Assembly: GCA_030077755.1 (NCBI GenBank)
Contig: JAQJZZ010000002.1
Location: forward strand, 1,426,001-1,490,000
Direction of reading: 5' to 3'
DNA from: Filosporella fistucella
Lineage: Eukaryota; Ascomycota; Leotiomycetes; Helotiales
Length of the DNA stretch: 64,000 nt
Shown: one piece after another, positions 1-12,410 of the stretch
How positions within the stretch are numbered: position 1 is the first letter of the stretch
Layout: each line of letters begins with the position of its first letter
Position numbers and translations under genes: made by a program
Notes under the pieces: generated by a model
The model's database searches: none
What the model was told of the DNA's origin: nothing
What the model saw: only the letters and a program-made list of their open reading frames with translations

Positions 1-564
1 GGCTGGCTCTTCCCAGCCGGCGGCCCGACGCCAATGACTCTCTCATCTACCTCCGCTTCCGCCTCAATGCAAGACTTCGACACAGACATGTACGTCGAGC
101 AGCCCTCGCTCGCCTCTTTCTCCTCTCCTCCCCAAACCTCCGACGACCCCTCCGCATCCTTCATCCTGGACGGTTTCCCCCGCACCGCAGGCCAAGCCTC
201 TCAACTCGACAAATTGATTCCTATCAACTTGGTCGTATCTCTCCGTACACCATTCGAAGTAATCCTCGAACGTATTGCTGGAAGATGGGTACATGCTCCT
301 TCAGGCCGGGTATATAACACCACATTCAATGCTCCCAAAGTAGCAGGAAAAGATGATATTACTGGCGAAGCACTGACTAAAAGAGCTGATGATGATGAGG
401 AGACATGGAAGACTAGATTAAGGAAGTTTGAGGAAACGAGCGAACCGCTTTTGGAACATTATGCTCAGAAAGGTGTGTTGTGGGAGGTGGAAGGAAACAG
501 TAGTGATGAGATTAGTCCGAAGCTGTATCAGGAGTTTGAGAGGAGGTTTGCGCTTGATTATTAG
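1..564 (+). CDS. ADK2: Adenylate kinase, mitochondrial type (GTP:AMP phosphotransferase), 3' part
   Basis: The frame is open from base 1 to the TAG at 562-564, so the gene starts upstream of the window. The visible 187 residues contain the NMP-kinase signature FILDGFPRT (about residues 54-62). They also contain the LID region, with GRWVHAPSGRVYN and then the RADDDEETWKTRLRKFEE helix. This is the C-terminal two thirds of an adenylate kinase and it ends at the usual place. The LID sequence resembles the ADK2/AK3 class, which transfers phosphate from GTP (or ITP) to AMP in the mitochondrial matrix; that assignment comes from family knowledge. Between the visible N-terminus and FILDGFPRT lies a Ser/Thr/Pro-rich insert of about 40 residues, a stretch that is variable in fungal members. 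The P-loop lies outside the window. It converges on KEX2. Confidence 0.88.
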   Translation, partial: GWLFPAGGPTPMTLSSTSASASMQDFDTDMYVEQPSLASFSSPPQTSDDPSASFILDGFPRTAGQASQLDKLIPINLVVSLRTPFEVILERIAGRWVHAPSGRVYNTTFNAPKVAGKDDITGEALTKRADDDEETWKTRLRKFEETSEPLLEHYAQKGVLWEVEGNSSDEISPKLYQEFERRFALDY

Positions 565-1578
565 CTGGACCTGGGGCAGTTCATCAAATACCTACATAGG
601 TTTCTGGAAATGGCGTTGGTTTTTGGGGAGAGAAAGGGTTGTATGATATTCATGTTCATATTCATAGGGGTTTTGGTTATTCAACCATTATTAATCGATG
701 TTTCTTTAAACCTCAAATGTCCTCTAGAGGTCACAAGTGCTATTCTGAATCTTGCTTACGGGATCCTTCAAACGGACAGTAGCCGCTCTACCCCTCTAGT
801 ATGTAAATCGCTAGCAATACAATTATACTTTTAGATACCTACCTGTCAAGATATCATCACATATGGTTACTCAAGCGATCATGCATGAAAGAAATGTATA
901 ATACTCCTCCTATCCATATACATATACATATCCACAAGATTTTAATTCCTGAATTAGACCAGCCATTATTAACACCACTCCTACCATCTCCCCTTATCTA
1001 CCTACCATATTCCACATCTAACAATTCACTGCCTTATCATGATATAAACCTACTATCTGCTTGTGTATCCCCTGATTTTCTCCTTCCTTCTCACCTCAAA
1101 AGCCTGTTCCTTCTTGTCTAGAATTCATTCCACATCCATACCGCTTCTTAAGCTTATATACTTACCTTAGCCTGAAAAGCTTTGAATTTTATACTATTTT
1201 GCACTGCTATATTCAAGCTTAATATGTTTTATAATATCTATAGATATATTATCTTCTCTTGTTTTATTACTAAAGACTAGGTATCTTAGGTTATACTACT
1301 TCGTCTAGTCCGCTTTGATCACTCTAATACTATTTTTTATATCCTATTTCGAAGGGGCGGAATACTGGTGAAAATACACTAGGAAGCTTGGTTATCTCTC
1401 ACCTTCTGATTTTTTCAGATTTAACTATACTACCAGAATAATCAAATTCACAATAAAAGAGTGGAATATTCTGAACTCAACTCAAATGCATTTAGTAACC
1501 TATCCTACCAACACCCAGTTTAAACGCCATGAACTACCGACCTATCCTATCTTATCTTATCCAGCACTCCCACCCACT
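565..1578. other. Intergenic, convergent 3' flanks
   Basis: This stretch lies between the adenylate kinase (+) and KEX2 (-). It holds two 3' untranslated regions and an AT-rich segment at about 1140-1360. I see no coding-like frame with splice signals, RNA gene or repeat. Confidence 0.6.
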
Positions 1579-4207
1579 CTACTTCCGTAACAGCCTTTCT
1601 CCCTGTCCTGTCTTCTCATTTCCCTCCTCCACTGCATCTTCATCTTCATCCTCACCAATAACGTGTCTTCCTTCCTCATCACTATCATAAAGTCTCTTCT
1701 CGCTCTCGTCGCCCCCCTCATCGCCATCCAAATATTCTCCCTCGGATTCATCTTCGGAGCCGGCTGCAAAAGCATCGTACAATTCCCCTGCACGCCTCTT
1801 TCCGCCCTTCTTTCCGCCGATCTTGCCGGTTCCATTTAAGCCATCTGCTTCATCCTCTTCAAGGAGATCGAATTCCCACTCGTCGCGAGGATTGTTGCGG
1901 AGACGCTTGCGGCGAGCCATGTAGAGGTAGATGCCTAGGCCGGAGCAGAAAATGAGTATAAGGCCTGCGGCGCCGTAAACCCAGTTGCGGGAGCCGCCGA
2001 GAGTAGGGAAGAACGAGGGGATCCAACTTGAGGGTGATGAAGTGGCGGATGGAGAGCTTGTTGCCGTGGACGTGGTTTGAGCCTGGGTGCCAGATGGTTT
2101 GTTGTTAATAGGACGATCGGGGTGGTCGGTCGGGTTAGCCATGAGGGCGCTTGTTTGCGTTGGGACAGGAGTCACTGATGTAGTGGCACCTGCAATTGTC
2201 GTAGTAGGAATAATGATTTGGTCATGATTGTCGTCGTCGTGCTCAGATGGCATAGGAAGTAAAGACGCTTTTGAGGCATCGATAGACTCGCCCCAGAGCT
2301 TTAGATGCCAATCTACGAAGGTGCCATTATGTTCGTTGACCATAGAGTCTTTAACAATAATGGTCCAAGTACCAATTCCAGATTCACCCCTAATTTTGTT
2401 AGCAAAGCTTGATAGGAAGGTTGTAAACTTACCAATGAACGACAGACATGAACGTCCAATCCTCATACCCTTCTGGTGCAGTATCCAATCGTCGAGTAGT
2501 AGCAATGTGACTAACGATCTTGTCTGGGCTAATGAGGTCGACGCTGAGGTCCCCTCGTTGAGTATGATCAATATTCATAGTAACTGTAACATGCTCAAGT
2601 CGTTCAAGGTTGGCCGCCTTCAGCATCTCGGCAGTTACTTCGAAAGAAACAGCCAAGCCCTCATCCCCCTGGGGTATTGCTTGGTTGACGTGGATCCATG
2701 GGGAATAAAACCACGCTTGTGGCTTGACATTCTTGAATGTCTTGGCAGCTTCGACGGTTGCCCAACTGTCGATTTTGCCGTATCCAAAAGTATGACTGAA
2801 CTTTTTTCCAATAGAGGTTGTTTGCCATTCTCCGGTTTCCAAATCAATAGGTAGAGCTGTTTGCATAACCAAGTATTGCATATCTCTCCATGTCAAGTCG
2901 GGTCGAACTTGCAATACCAAGGCGAATATTCCAGCTGCTAATGGTGCGGCAGCTGAAGTACCACCATGACCAGAGTAACATTGATTCGTGCCAACGTCAG
3001 TGGTGTGCTAAAATTGTTAGTGAAGCTCACATCAAATTCAAGAATTACTCACAATGGCGTCTCCGCTTCCACTGCTGTAAGTTACCACCAGTTGTGCAGA
3101 GCACTTCTCGGAGTAGTAGGGATGCAGACCCTTCCGGTCGATAGCTCCAACCGTGATGCTGTATATACTATTGGTATATCCGTCAAAATTGCAGTTATCT
3201 TCATTCGCAGCACCATTTCCAGAGGCGAAAACGTAGATAGATCCCAGCCCTCCACGGCCGTTCTGGACGGCATTGACCATAGCCTTCTTGATGAGTATAC
3301 CAGGAGCATCCATAGACCTGCCATCGTCTGGTGGGCCCCAGGAACAAGAATAAATCTGGTTACTTTGGTATGCGTAATTCATAGCCACAGCCTCGTCCGC
3401 ATCAGTGATTAATTTGGAAAGGATTCGGATTCCAGCAATCTTCGAGTCCCAAGCAACTCCTACACCACAAACATCATTCTTCACTGCTGATACCTCTCCA
3501 GCACATCTTGTACCATGTCGATCGTCAGATAATCTAGGTTTTGGCTCCAAGGTGTTATCGTTGAAATCATAAGATCCCTCAGCGAAATAATTCGCCTTCA
3601 AATCATCACTGTACATATCCAATCCATCATCTACAATTGCCACAGTCGCATTGTGACCAGTGATGCCCTGCATCCACACATCCGTCACATTGACATCATG
3701 GCCAAGTTGTACTGGGTTGTAGAGATGCCATTGTTCTGCAAATATAGGATCTGAGATTTCGAGCGCTTTCATGACTGCTGCCTGTTTTACCAAAGCAGCA
3801 TCTACCGGTGCAGCTTGCCTTTCTTCCACAGGGGCAACGTATCCTTCCGGCGGAGGCGGTATTGGACCTCTCTTCTCCATTCGAGCCTTCAGCTTCTGTT
3901 TATGGGATGATCTGACCCCATCGAGGATATCTGTTACTCCATTCGATCGTCTCCTTTTTCGTTGCTTCAAAGCTGTGTGAACAATATCTTCCTCGTGCTT
4001 ATGACACGAGAATATGTGGTGATCTTTCAGCTCTCCCAGCTGACCTTCATGGGTCAATCCCAACTGGACAGCAACTTGTGAAGGAGGAGTTGTCGAGTCG
4101 AGGTGAAGAACATAGTAGTCTCGCGCTTCGTAATTTCGAGGTCGCAGATTCGAGGCAGATGTGATGCATCCCAAGCCAAGGAGGCCGAGTAAGGAGTGTA
4201 TTCTCAT
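1579..4207 (-). CDS. KEX2: Kexin, Golgi subtilisin-like proprotein convertase
   Basis: Three exons (4207-3053, 3007-2433, 2389-1579) give 846 residues. Kexin cleaves secretory proproteins after KR/RR in the late Golgi. A signal peptide (MRIHSLLGLLGLG...) is followed by a prodomain ending in a basic stretch with EKR (about residues 111-113). The S8 domain carries catalytic Asp193 (AIVDDGLD), His231 (DDRHGTRCAG) and Ser403 (GHGGTSAAAP). A P-domain follows, then a Ser/Thr/Pro-rich stalk, one membrane helix (WVYGAAGLILIFCSGLGIYL) and a long acidic cytosolic tail, as expected for Golgi retention. The longest open frame begins 8 codons upstream at TTG. I chose the first ATG because it directly starts the signal peptide. 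The introns are 45 nt (3008-3052) and 43 nt (2390-2432); both have GT/AG ends, and the frame resumes exactly in conserved sequence. Confidence 0.95.
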
Positions 4208-5865
4208 ATCGACGAGGGAAGAAAGCTCCAAGAACTTGGAAGGTGGATCAGGCCAGAGAGCGCAGCTCTGTCTGTTGTGAAGAAGTATTTAACAGAGGGG
4301 GTTTTTCAAGGGTTCTCAGAGTTCGCGCATTGATGATTAGATGTTTCAATGTCGTGTCCCGAGGCGAACAAGTACAAACGAGATGGTCGCAGTGAAAATG
4401 GAGAGATGGTTATCGTGAACAGCACATCGGTCTAGTAGGGACAAAGATGATGAATATAATTACAAAGGGATGTTGATGTGAATTGAAAGTGAAAGTGAGA
4501 AGAGTCGCAGATGAGGTCGAGGCGTGGAAGAAAAGTTCGGAGGGTTTGGCGTGTTTCGAGGTTTGAGAGTTTGTAACTGGAACGAAATGTCCCTGGCAGT
4601 TTACAGTATTAGGTGGCCTCCTGTTGCTCCACGAATTTCAGACAAGCCAAGAGTGAGGGTGAGCAGTAGTGCCCCACATAATAGGCTGCAGAATTAATGA
4701 TGATTGGTTCATTACGAAGTGCCGCAATGGGAATGGACCTTCCCTTTATAGAGCTGAGTCTAGCTATTTTTGGGCTGCGCTCAAGATCGTGAAAGCCATC
4801 ATTATGTGGTGTCAACATCTGACTTTAAGGCATGAAATTATGGACAATTTCTGGCCTCAGGAAGGAATATTTATCAGGCTTCACTTCACGTGCCGGGTTC
4901 CGGGGGACAAGCTCGACGATCCATCTCATCCATCACTTCAGGTCCGTTCCGCGAAGTCTTACCGGCCCCCAGCCTTGTAGCATCAGAATAAAGCGGCATT
5001 GAAAGCAGCCGATTTAGTATATCCAGATTCTAGAGTCAACATAGGGAAAATTCGTAGCTATTGATCACCTCAGCTGGATGAGTTTATGTCGGGTGTACTA
5101 TACCTTTTACATATCTATATGCTATAGAAAGGCTTGTAAGCGGAAACAAGGTGGTGTCAGCTACTTCGTATGTTCATAATTCGAGGAGACAAATCCTCTG
5201 CTCTGAACGAAGAGTGAACATCACGTTTCATGAAATATATCACACTCCGCTGGCCCTTCGCAGGCCACTGTCGTTGAAGCCGGGTTGACTTCAAGTTGAA
5301 GCTCTTGAAAACTCGATCACTATTATTTATGATCAGTTTCCCTTAGTGTTATGCTTCTTGATGAAAAATATGAAGACATTAAGGTTCCGTTCAGCATATA
5401 AAGACAGCGGCTGGTAGCAATGCCCGGGTGCTGCTTTTCCCCAGCCAGCCACCTGTACCCTGTCACTCAAACCATGTTTTTCCAGCTATTCCAATGCGCT
5501 GGTGAACACCACCGCCAACCTGTATTCGTACCAGCCTCCTCATAATTATTATCCCATCCACTACCTCTCATGTTCCTCCACTTCGAGTCTCGAGTCTTGT
5601 TACTTTCTTCAGCTGCAGGCTAATCATGCATCCGCCGCCTTCATATATGTCTTTGCAGCTCTGAATGGTCCAGAATTCGTTCCGGCGCAAAGAGAGCGGT
5701 GATCAATCGATGACGACGAAATACACATTCACACCACTTCCTTCCACGACTCACATCGATCCTTACTCAATTATTCGTATCCCGCCAGGTAGAGATACTG
5801 CAGCTTAGAAAGCTCTACATCCTTGTCTGCACACCTCTGTGAGCACACTCCATATTCCGTCAATC
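4208..5865. other. Divergent promoter region, KEX2 and PhoD-like gene
   Basis: About 1.66 kb between two divergently transcribed genes. Pyrimidine-rich leader-like sequence precedes the ATG at 5866. Short open frames here (for example 4669-4980 and 5502-5702) show no recognisable protein features. No RNA gene or repeat was seen. Confidence 0.5.
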
Positions 5866-8800
5866 ATGACAGAAACGGCACCATACTGGGGGCAGCTTCC
5901 CCCTCCAAAGGTTGCGCGGGTAGAGTCAAAGCTTAGACATGAAAGGGGAAACCAAAACCTGTCGGTGGATACGAATATGGCAGACGATCGTGGGTATCAA
6001 GCTGCTCCAAGGCAGAATCGATACTCTCATCAAACCGACAGAACCGAAGCTCCTACAATTTCTACGCAAAGCCCTTTCGCATCACCAATAGCTTCGGAAT
6101 TTCGTGGTGAGGGACTGCATCCACGGCCTCCATCATTTCCTGCAGGATCTTCAGACGCAGCATACAACAGGGAGCTTTTGGAGAAAAGAAAAAGGAGGGA
6201 AAGTCGGAATAGAGAGAGGGAACGTGAGGAATATGAGGCAGCAGCTATTCCACCAGCTGCACCAGATGTTCCAAGCAGAGCCCCTCCACCTTTGAGCTAC
6301 AAACAGCCCGGGTATAGCAACGGCGGCTCAGCTGGCTATCAAGCTCCAAGGCGGTCAGGCTCGACAAGAAGATCAGAGGGGCCTGTGAGCCCAAACAAAG
6401 CCACGCCTGAGGAATACTATCGATCGCGGGCAAGGGAATATCAGGTAGAAGCAAGCAACGGAAAAGCTCCGGCGCGAGTAAGAGATCAAAGCGAACGAAA
6501 AGACTCTGTAGTGTCAGAAGCGGAAGCACAGCGACGCAGAGAGTGGGCACCGGACAGATCACCTCTACAGAGGTTAGAGCTGACGCTTGACAGCATCACC
6601 AAGGAAGAGAAGCGAGCCCGTGTCGAGGAAGCAGAGTTGTTGGCCAGAGAAGACAAGGCTGGACGAGGTGGTGAGAAATTGAACGAGAATTCTGTCCGAT
6701 TCAGAAATAGACCCGTCGCGAAAGCCCCCGAGAGTAGTACTCAACCTCCACCTCAAAGCCTCCCTGAAGCAGGATTGGTAAGAAGTTTGAGCACGAAACA
6801 AAAAGATCAACTGCAACGAAGTGGTACTGTTGAAAAGAAACGACCATCAGAAGCGGATTTCTCGCCGGAGCATGCTGGTAAGTAATCTGGGAGATATATC
6901 CGCCACGTATTGACAATATCAGGCTTTGAATATGAACCTGGCCAAGATCGAATTGATGTCCCTAGAAAGGCAGAGTTAGTAGACATCCCCAAACGCGGAA
7001 CAAGCACTCGAGACAAATCTCGCATTCCGGTTGCGACTGGAGCTGCTACTGGAACTGCTGCCGTCGCCTCGGGACTTGGTCGTAGTGGAAGTAATAAACT
7101 TCGAAAAGATCCACCAGGCGACCCCTGGTTCAATCGAAGGGCAGAAGCGGAAAGACAATTTCCTGAGGTTGTAGCGGTTGGTAGAAATCCTTCCACCAGT
7201 CGTCATCGAGGTGTTGCTGTAGAGCCAGCTCGAGACACAGCATTCCGAAGTCATCCACAAGCGATAGATAAGGAGCTTCCAAAACTTCCTTCCGAAACAA
7301 GGCAGCCAGCGCCGGATCATGCTATTGATCGTTTAGATCTTGACTCTGCAGATGAGATGGAAGCCAAGCCTGTGAGACGCGGGACAGCCAGTAAAATTGA
7401 ACAGTTGACTGGTCATAAAGCAAGTACCAGAGGTGCCCCTACACATTCGGGGAAAGACATTCGGACGGAACGCGTGACTGTAAGTGTTCTTTTTTTATTG
7501 GGACAATTTGAGGATTTGGTGGATTTTCCAATGCCAGGTCATTGAGTCGGGTAGCCACGATTGGTCAAAATCTGGAGGATTGGCATTATCCAAAAATATC
7601 CATATTTGATGGGGACAATGGTTGCTAACTTTTCAGGTCAACGGAGTTCAATATGCTGTCCCACCTACACATTCCGGCACCCTTTCCCAAACGTCAGCAC
7701 GTGAAGCTTCTACTCACCACCATCATCTATCTGGACTATTGCATCACCACCATGATGCCCCATCTGGACAGGTTGTATATACACCACACAAACGTCTAGA
7801 TGAATGGAAAGCGGGTGGCGTCGCTTTACTTTCTGGAACGTTACTTGACCTCGAAATTAATGAGAAAACAGAAGCAGAAAAAGACAAAGCATGGTGGGAA
7901 GCAGGTAATACTGGACGAAGAAAAACTTCCACCAAACAAAGAAAAGCCGAAGCGTATGATGGAGAATATGATGATAACAACGGTATGCAAAATCTAAATC
8001 TTATCTTGTCAAAATGCGAAGGGTGCGACTCAGAGCGAGTTCTTCGGCAATTGAAGAGCAGGCGAGACCAAGAATCTCATTTTGCTCAAGACGTAGGGTT
8101 GTCAGCTTCCAAGTCTTCTCATTTATTCTCTGTTGAGTCAACGTTGTCATTTAAATCTGATCATTTTTTAAAACCACATATACTGACTTGTGAAATGCGG
8201 TCTATCCGCGTTCGCCCTGATATAGCCCCAACAAGATTCAAACCACCTTTGTTCCTGAAGAGCGGACCGATGTTACGCTACCTCGGTATGAGGAAAGAAA
8301 GGGTCAAGAGTCGGTCACGAGGCACTACTTCTGAACGAGAAGTTTGGAGGGGTAGCATTATGATTGTCACCCAGGATTCACAGTCATCCTACGAGTTGGC
8401 TCCTACACTTCGATTATTTTTACAGCCAACAGACTTATTACCACCACCTCCAGCACAAGTTGATGGTGAAGAGCTTGCTCCGGAGTATATCGATCCCTTG
8501 GCTGGTCTGCCAAAAGTAGGACGTGACGGCAGGACTCTCTACATCCGTCCTGTCGATTTTCTGGAGGAAGTGAAGGATTTATCGCAAACAGAGTCCGACG
8601 AAGGTCTTTTTGAGACTCGTCGAAGTCCCCTCGATGGTGCCTCGGATAAAAAGCCTAGCCAGAAGTCGCATTATGATGGTGAAAAGGCCGGAAAATACAA
8701 AGAAGTTCGCGGTTTCCGCCTCCATACTGAGCAAGGAGTAACATTCTGGAGATTCAATGTTGAAATCGAACTTAGGGAGAAGCAACAGAGAATTGCTTAC

Positions 8801-11198
8801 CGTATTAATCGAGGTCCAGCAACCGGATTCTGGGTTCCTGCTCGTGGACAATCTATGAATATAATGTTCCACAGCTGCAACGGTTTCAGCAGTGGCGTTG
8901 ATTCCAATCAATTCTGTGGCCCGGATCCGATGTGGAGGGATGTTTTGAACACCCACCAGACTCAACCATTCCACGTTATGCTTGGAGGGGGAGATCAGAT
9001 TTACAATGACAAAGTCATGTATGAGACGACTCTTTATAAGGCATGGACCGAAATCAGAGACTCAGACCACAAGGAGAGAGCCCCGTTTACAGCTGAGCTG
9101 CAAAACGAGTTGGAAGCATTTTACCTCAATCGCTATTGCATGTGGTTTTCTCAAGGTCTTTTCAGTGTTGCGGTCTCACAAATTCCCATGATCAATATTT
9201 TTGATGATCACGACATCATTGATGGATTTGGTTCGTACGCGGACGATTACATGCGATCCGCTGTGTTCTCAGGCCTGGGGATGGTGGCTTTCAAGTACTA
9301 TATGCTTTTCCAACATCAGAGCGTCATTGATGAAGGTGAGGAAAGTGAGCCAAGTTGGATATTAGGGACACAGCCTGGACCATACATCTCAGAACTCAGC
9401 AGAAGTGTATATGCAAATCTTGGCCGAGACATTGCATTCTTAGGTCTTGACTGCCGTACCGAGAGAATGTATGACGAGATCGTCAGTGCGGAGACATATC
9501 ACAAAGTTTTCGATCGACTCGAAAAGGAGATTATTAAAGGCGAAACGAAGCATCTAATTGTCTTGGTTGGTATACCAGTAGCCTATCCACGAATGGTCTG
9601 GTTGGAGAATCTGTTAGTGGCTTCCATCCATTTTGAAAGATTTGCTAATGATTTTAGTTTGACATCAAGAGCCATGGAACCTATCAAAGCTCTTAGTAGA
9701 GCTGGCATTCTCGGCAAGAAACTTCTTAATCGTATGGATGGTGGTGTTGAAATTCTTGACGATCTTGATGACCACTGGACGGCGAAACATCATAAAGAAG
9801 AGCGAAACTGGTTCATTCAGGAACTTCAAGACTTGGCTGCTGAGAAGTCGGTTCGAGTCACCATTCTTGGGTATGTGATAATTCATATTTCTGAAGTTTG
9901 CTAACAGCTCCAGTGGTGATGTTCATCTCGGCGCAATAGGTCAATTTTATTCAAATCCAAAGCTCGGAATACCAAAGGATAGAGATTATCGATATATGCC
10001 AAACGTCATATCATCCGCCATCGTCAACACACCTCCACCCGATACACTGGCTGATCTGTTGAACAAACGTAATAAGGTACATCATCTTGATGCTGATACT
10101 GACGAGGATATGATACCAATATTCACTCATGATGTCAACGGTAAAGCAAGGAATAATAAGAGACTTCTCAATCGCAGGAACTGGTGCTCAATCAAGATGT
10201 ATGATCCCGAGTTGACGCCACCACCTACCCCCCAGACGGATGGCTCTCCTACCCCTCCTCCTAAACGTGGGCTTCTTCGTCGACTTTCATCTTCACGTGG
10301 ACCGACATATCGCCCAGATGCTGCTACAGCTGCACCTCCGGTATCGAATGCTGGCTTCTTTGAACGACGTGGTTCTTGGGGTGCTCCACCTCTATCAAAT
10401 CCAGGCTTTTTCGGTCGCCGTAATTCAACGACCCGCCGTGGGTCCACAGATTCTGAGAGACCCGGGATGCTGACAAGAACCCTTTCACTGACACGAAAAG
10501 ACTTTATGCCTGGAAAACTCTTTCGCCGAAACAGCAAGAAACGGCCAGATAATGGAGGCATCAATGGCTATGATGATGACACTGAATCCGAAAGGTCTTA
10601 CGATGATTACGACAGATCAGGTATCCGCGACGGAAGCGGTGGTCATGATGATCCAGATGAGGGATATTTCCCCTCTATGGCCCCAGCCAAAGGGCGAACG
10701 GCCGAACATCCAATTGATCAAGCATCTACCTCCGTCGCAGGTGCTACTCCTCACCAAGGTCTCCCCAGGAACCAGTTCAAACGTACACCTACTGGCCTAT
10801 CTGCTAAGCAACGCCGTAAAGGCGGGAACTATGAGATTAACCTGGAGCACGGACTCGATATTTGTCTGAATATGGAAGTCAGTCCCAAAGATCCAGCGGG
10901 TATTACCACGCCTTATAGGCTTCTTGTTCCGGCACTGTGGTATGAAGAGGGGAGCCGGATCAGTGTTGCGCAGAGTCAGAGACAGGGTCAAGCGCAGACA
11001 GGAGGGATAGGCAGGGAGAGTAGAGAAAGTGCTGTTGGTGGCGGAAACGCAACTGCTACGCATCACCAGACCGGCAACCATACTGGTGGTGGTGTTGGCG
11101 GTGGCTTAAGGAGGTTCCTGAGTACCAGAAAAGGGGAACCTAAGGGCAAAGAGAGAGATGAGAGGGGTGCGCCGGTGGAGTGGAGGAGGATTGGTTAG
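5866..11198 (+). CDS. Large PhoD-like phosphatase-domain protein
   Basis: Proposed exons are 5866-6877, 6923-7479, 7637-7982, 8226-9612, 9658-9870 and 9914-11198, giving about 1599 residues. The first ~600 residues are basic, disordered and rich in Arg/Ser/Pro. The middle holds a metallophosphatase core of the fungal PhoD_2 type: MFHSCNGFSSGV, MLGGGDQIYND, IFDDHDIIDGFGSY, and across the last intron TILGGDVHLGAIGQF. These His/Asp clusters are the metal ligands of the PhoD fold. The C-terminal ~400 residues are again disordered, with repeated FxRRGS/FGRRNS-like segments. The ATG at 5866 is chosen because the longer frame begins at GTG (5839). Two proposed introns (7983-8225, 243 nt; 9613-9657, 45 nt) keep the frame open. 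I infer them because removal restores compact joins (DDNN|APTRFKPP and WLENL|LTSRAM). The substrate is unknown, and no signal peptide is visible. Confidence 0.85.
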
Positions 11199-12410
11199 GG
11201 TTTGTGATTGATGAGGGAGGATGAAAGATGGTAGTGAAGGAATGATGGAATGATAGGTTTTCATGATTACTATTTGATTCTATGGCATGATGTTTGATGG
11301 GCGGTTTAGCGTGCTGTTTGTTGACACCGTGTTTGGTTGATAGGAGGGAGAGTAAAAGTTCTGTGCATGAGAATAGGGGAGAGAGGAAAGGATGTGAGAT
11401 ATACGGAGGAATAAGGGAGCGTTATGAAAAGTATACCCTTGATATGAATACTCGCTTTTCTTCTATGGCATGCTCTCCTCGTACTCCTACGGCGAAGTAA
11501 ATATGTGTTGATATATATTTGAAGGTGAAATGAAGATGTGGTGATATTTATATATTTGGGGTGATAATGTACAGGTACATCATTAGCGAATGTAAAGAAA
11601 GCAATATCTACTGCAAATTAATTACTGAATAATTAATTATGTATTAGTAGCGGAGTGCACAGACGACGGACGGCGGGGAAACATTATGATGGATACGTGA
11701 TGCGTTATTCGCAGTGCATTTGATTTGATTTGTGTTAGACACGAACTTGTGAAGGGTTTCTTACCCTTCTTCTCTTTACTGGATAATGGGGATAGAGGTA
11801 GAAGTAAAGACTTGCAAATGAGACTTGTGATTGGATATTTGGATGCGAGTGCTAAGTAAGCTTTTAGCCCATCTTTAGATTAGGGTCTGGTAGTGTATGC
11901 GGGAAGGGAGGTAGTTCTTATGTCAGATCGGTATGAGATGGTTACTTTATTGGGATGAGAGGGGTATATATCTACATATATGTTTTTGAACAAGTTCTTT
12001 TTGGTCTTTGAATTCGAAAGTTTTTCGTGTGGATCTACGTTGCAGAATATATAGTATTTCAGTGGGGGCTCATAGAGCTTGAATTGGTGAGCTGTTGGGC
12101 TTACAAGGAGGAAAGTGTTCAAGAGGCACAGTCCGGATACCGAGGTATATTAATTGATACATAAGCAAACGAAAGGGAAAAGAGGGAAAAGAGAGGGAAA
12201 TAGTATATACGCCTCCCATATAAGGCTTATATTACTAAGCACCATTTTCAACAATCATTTTCAGGTATCTACTTTCTCAACAATTTCTCTCGTGGTTAAT
12301 ATAAAAATCTGATATCTGATTTCTGTTCTTAGATCACACAAATCCCAATCCTCCATTCTCAACTCAATCCACGTATACCAAGCCGACCAAAAATATTTCA
12401 AAAATAAATC
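11199..12410. other. Intergenic, tandem (+) genes
   Basis: This is the 3' flank of the PhoD-like gene and the promoter of the peptidase gene. It is AT-rich near 11500-11660 and 12140-12410. No supported gene or RNA was seen. Confidence 0.5.
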
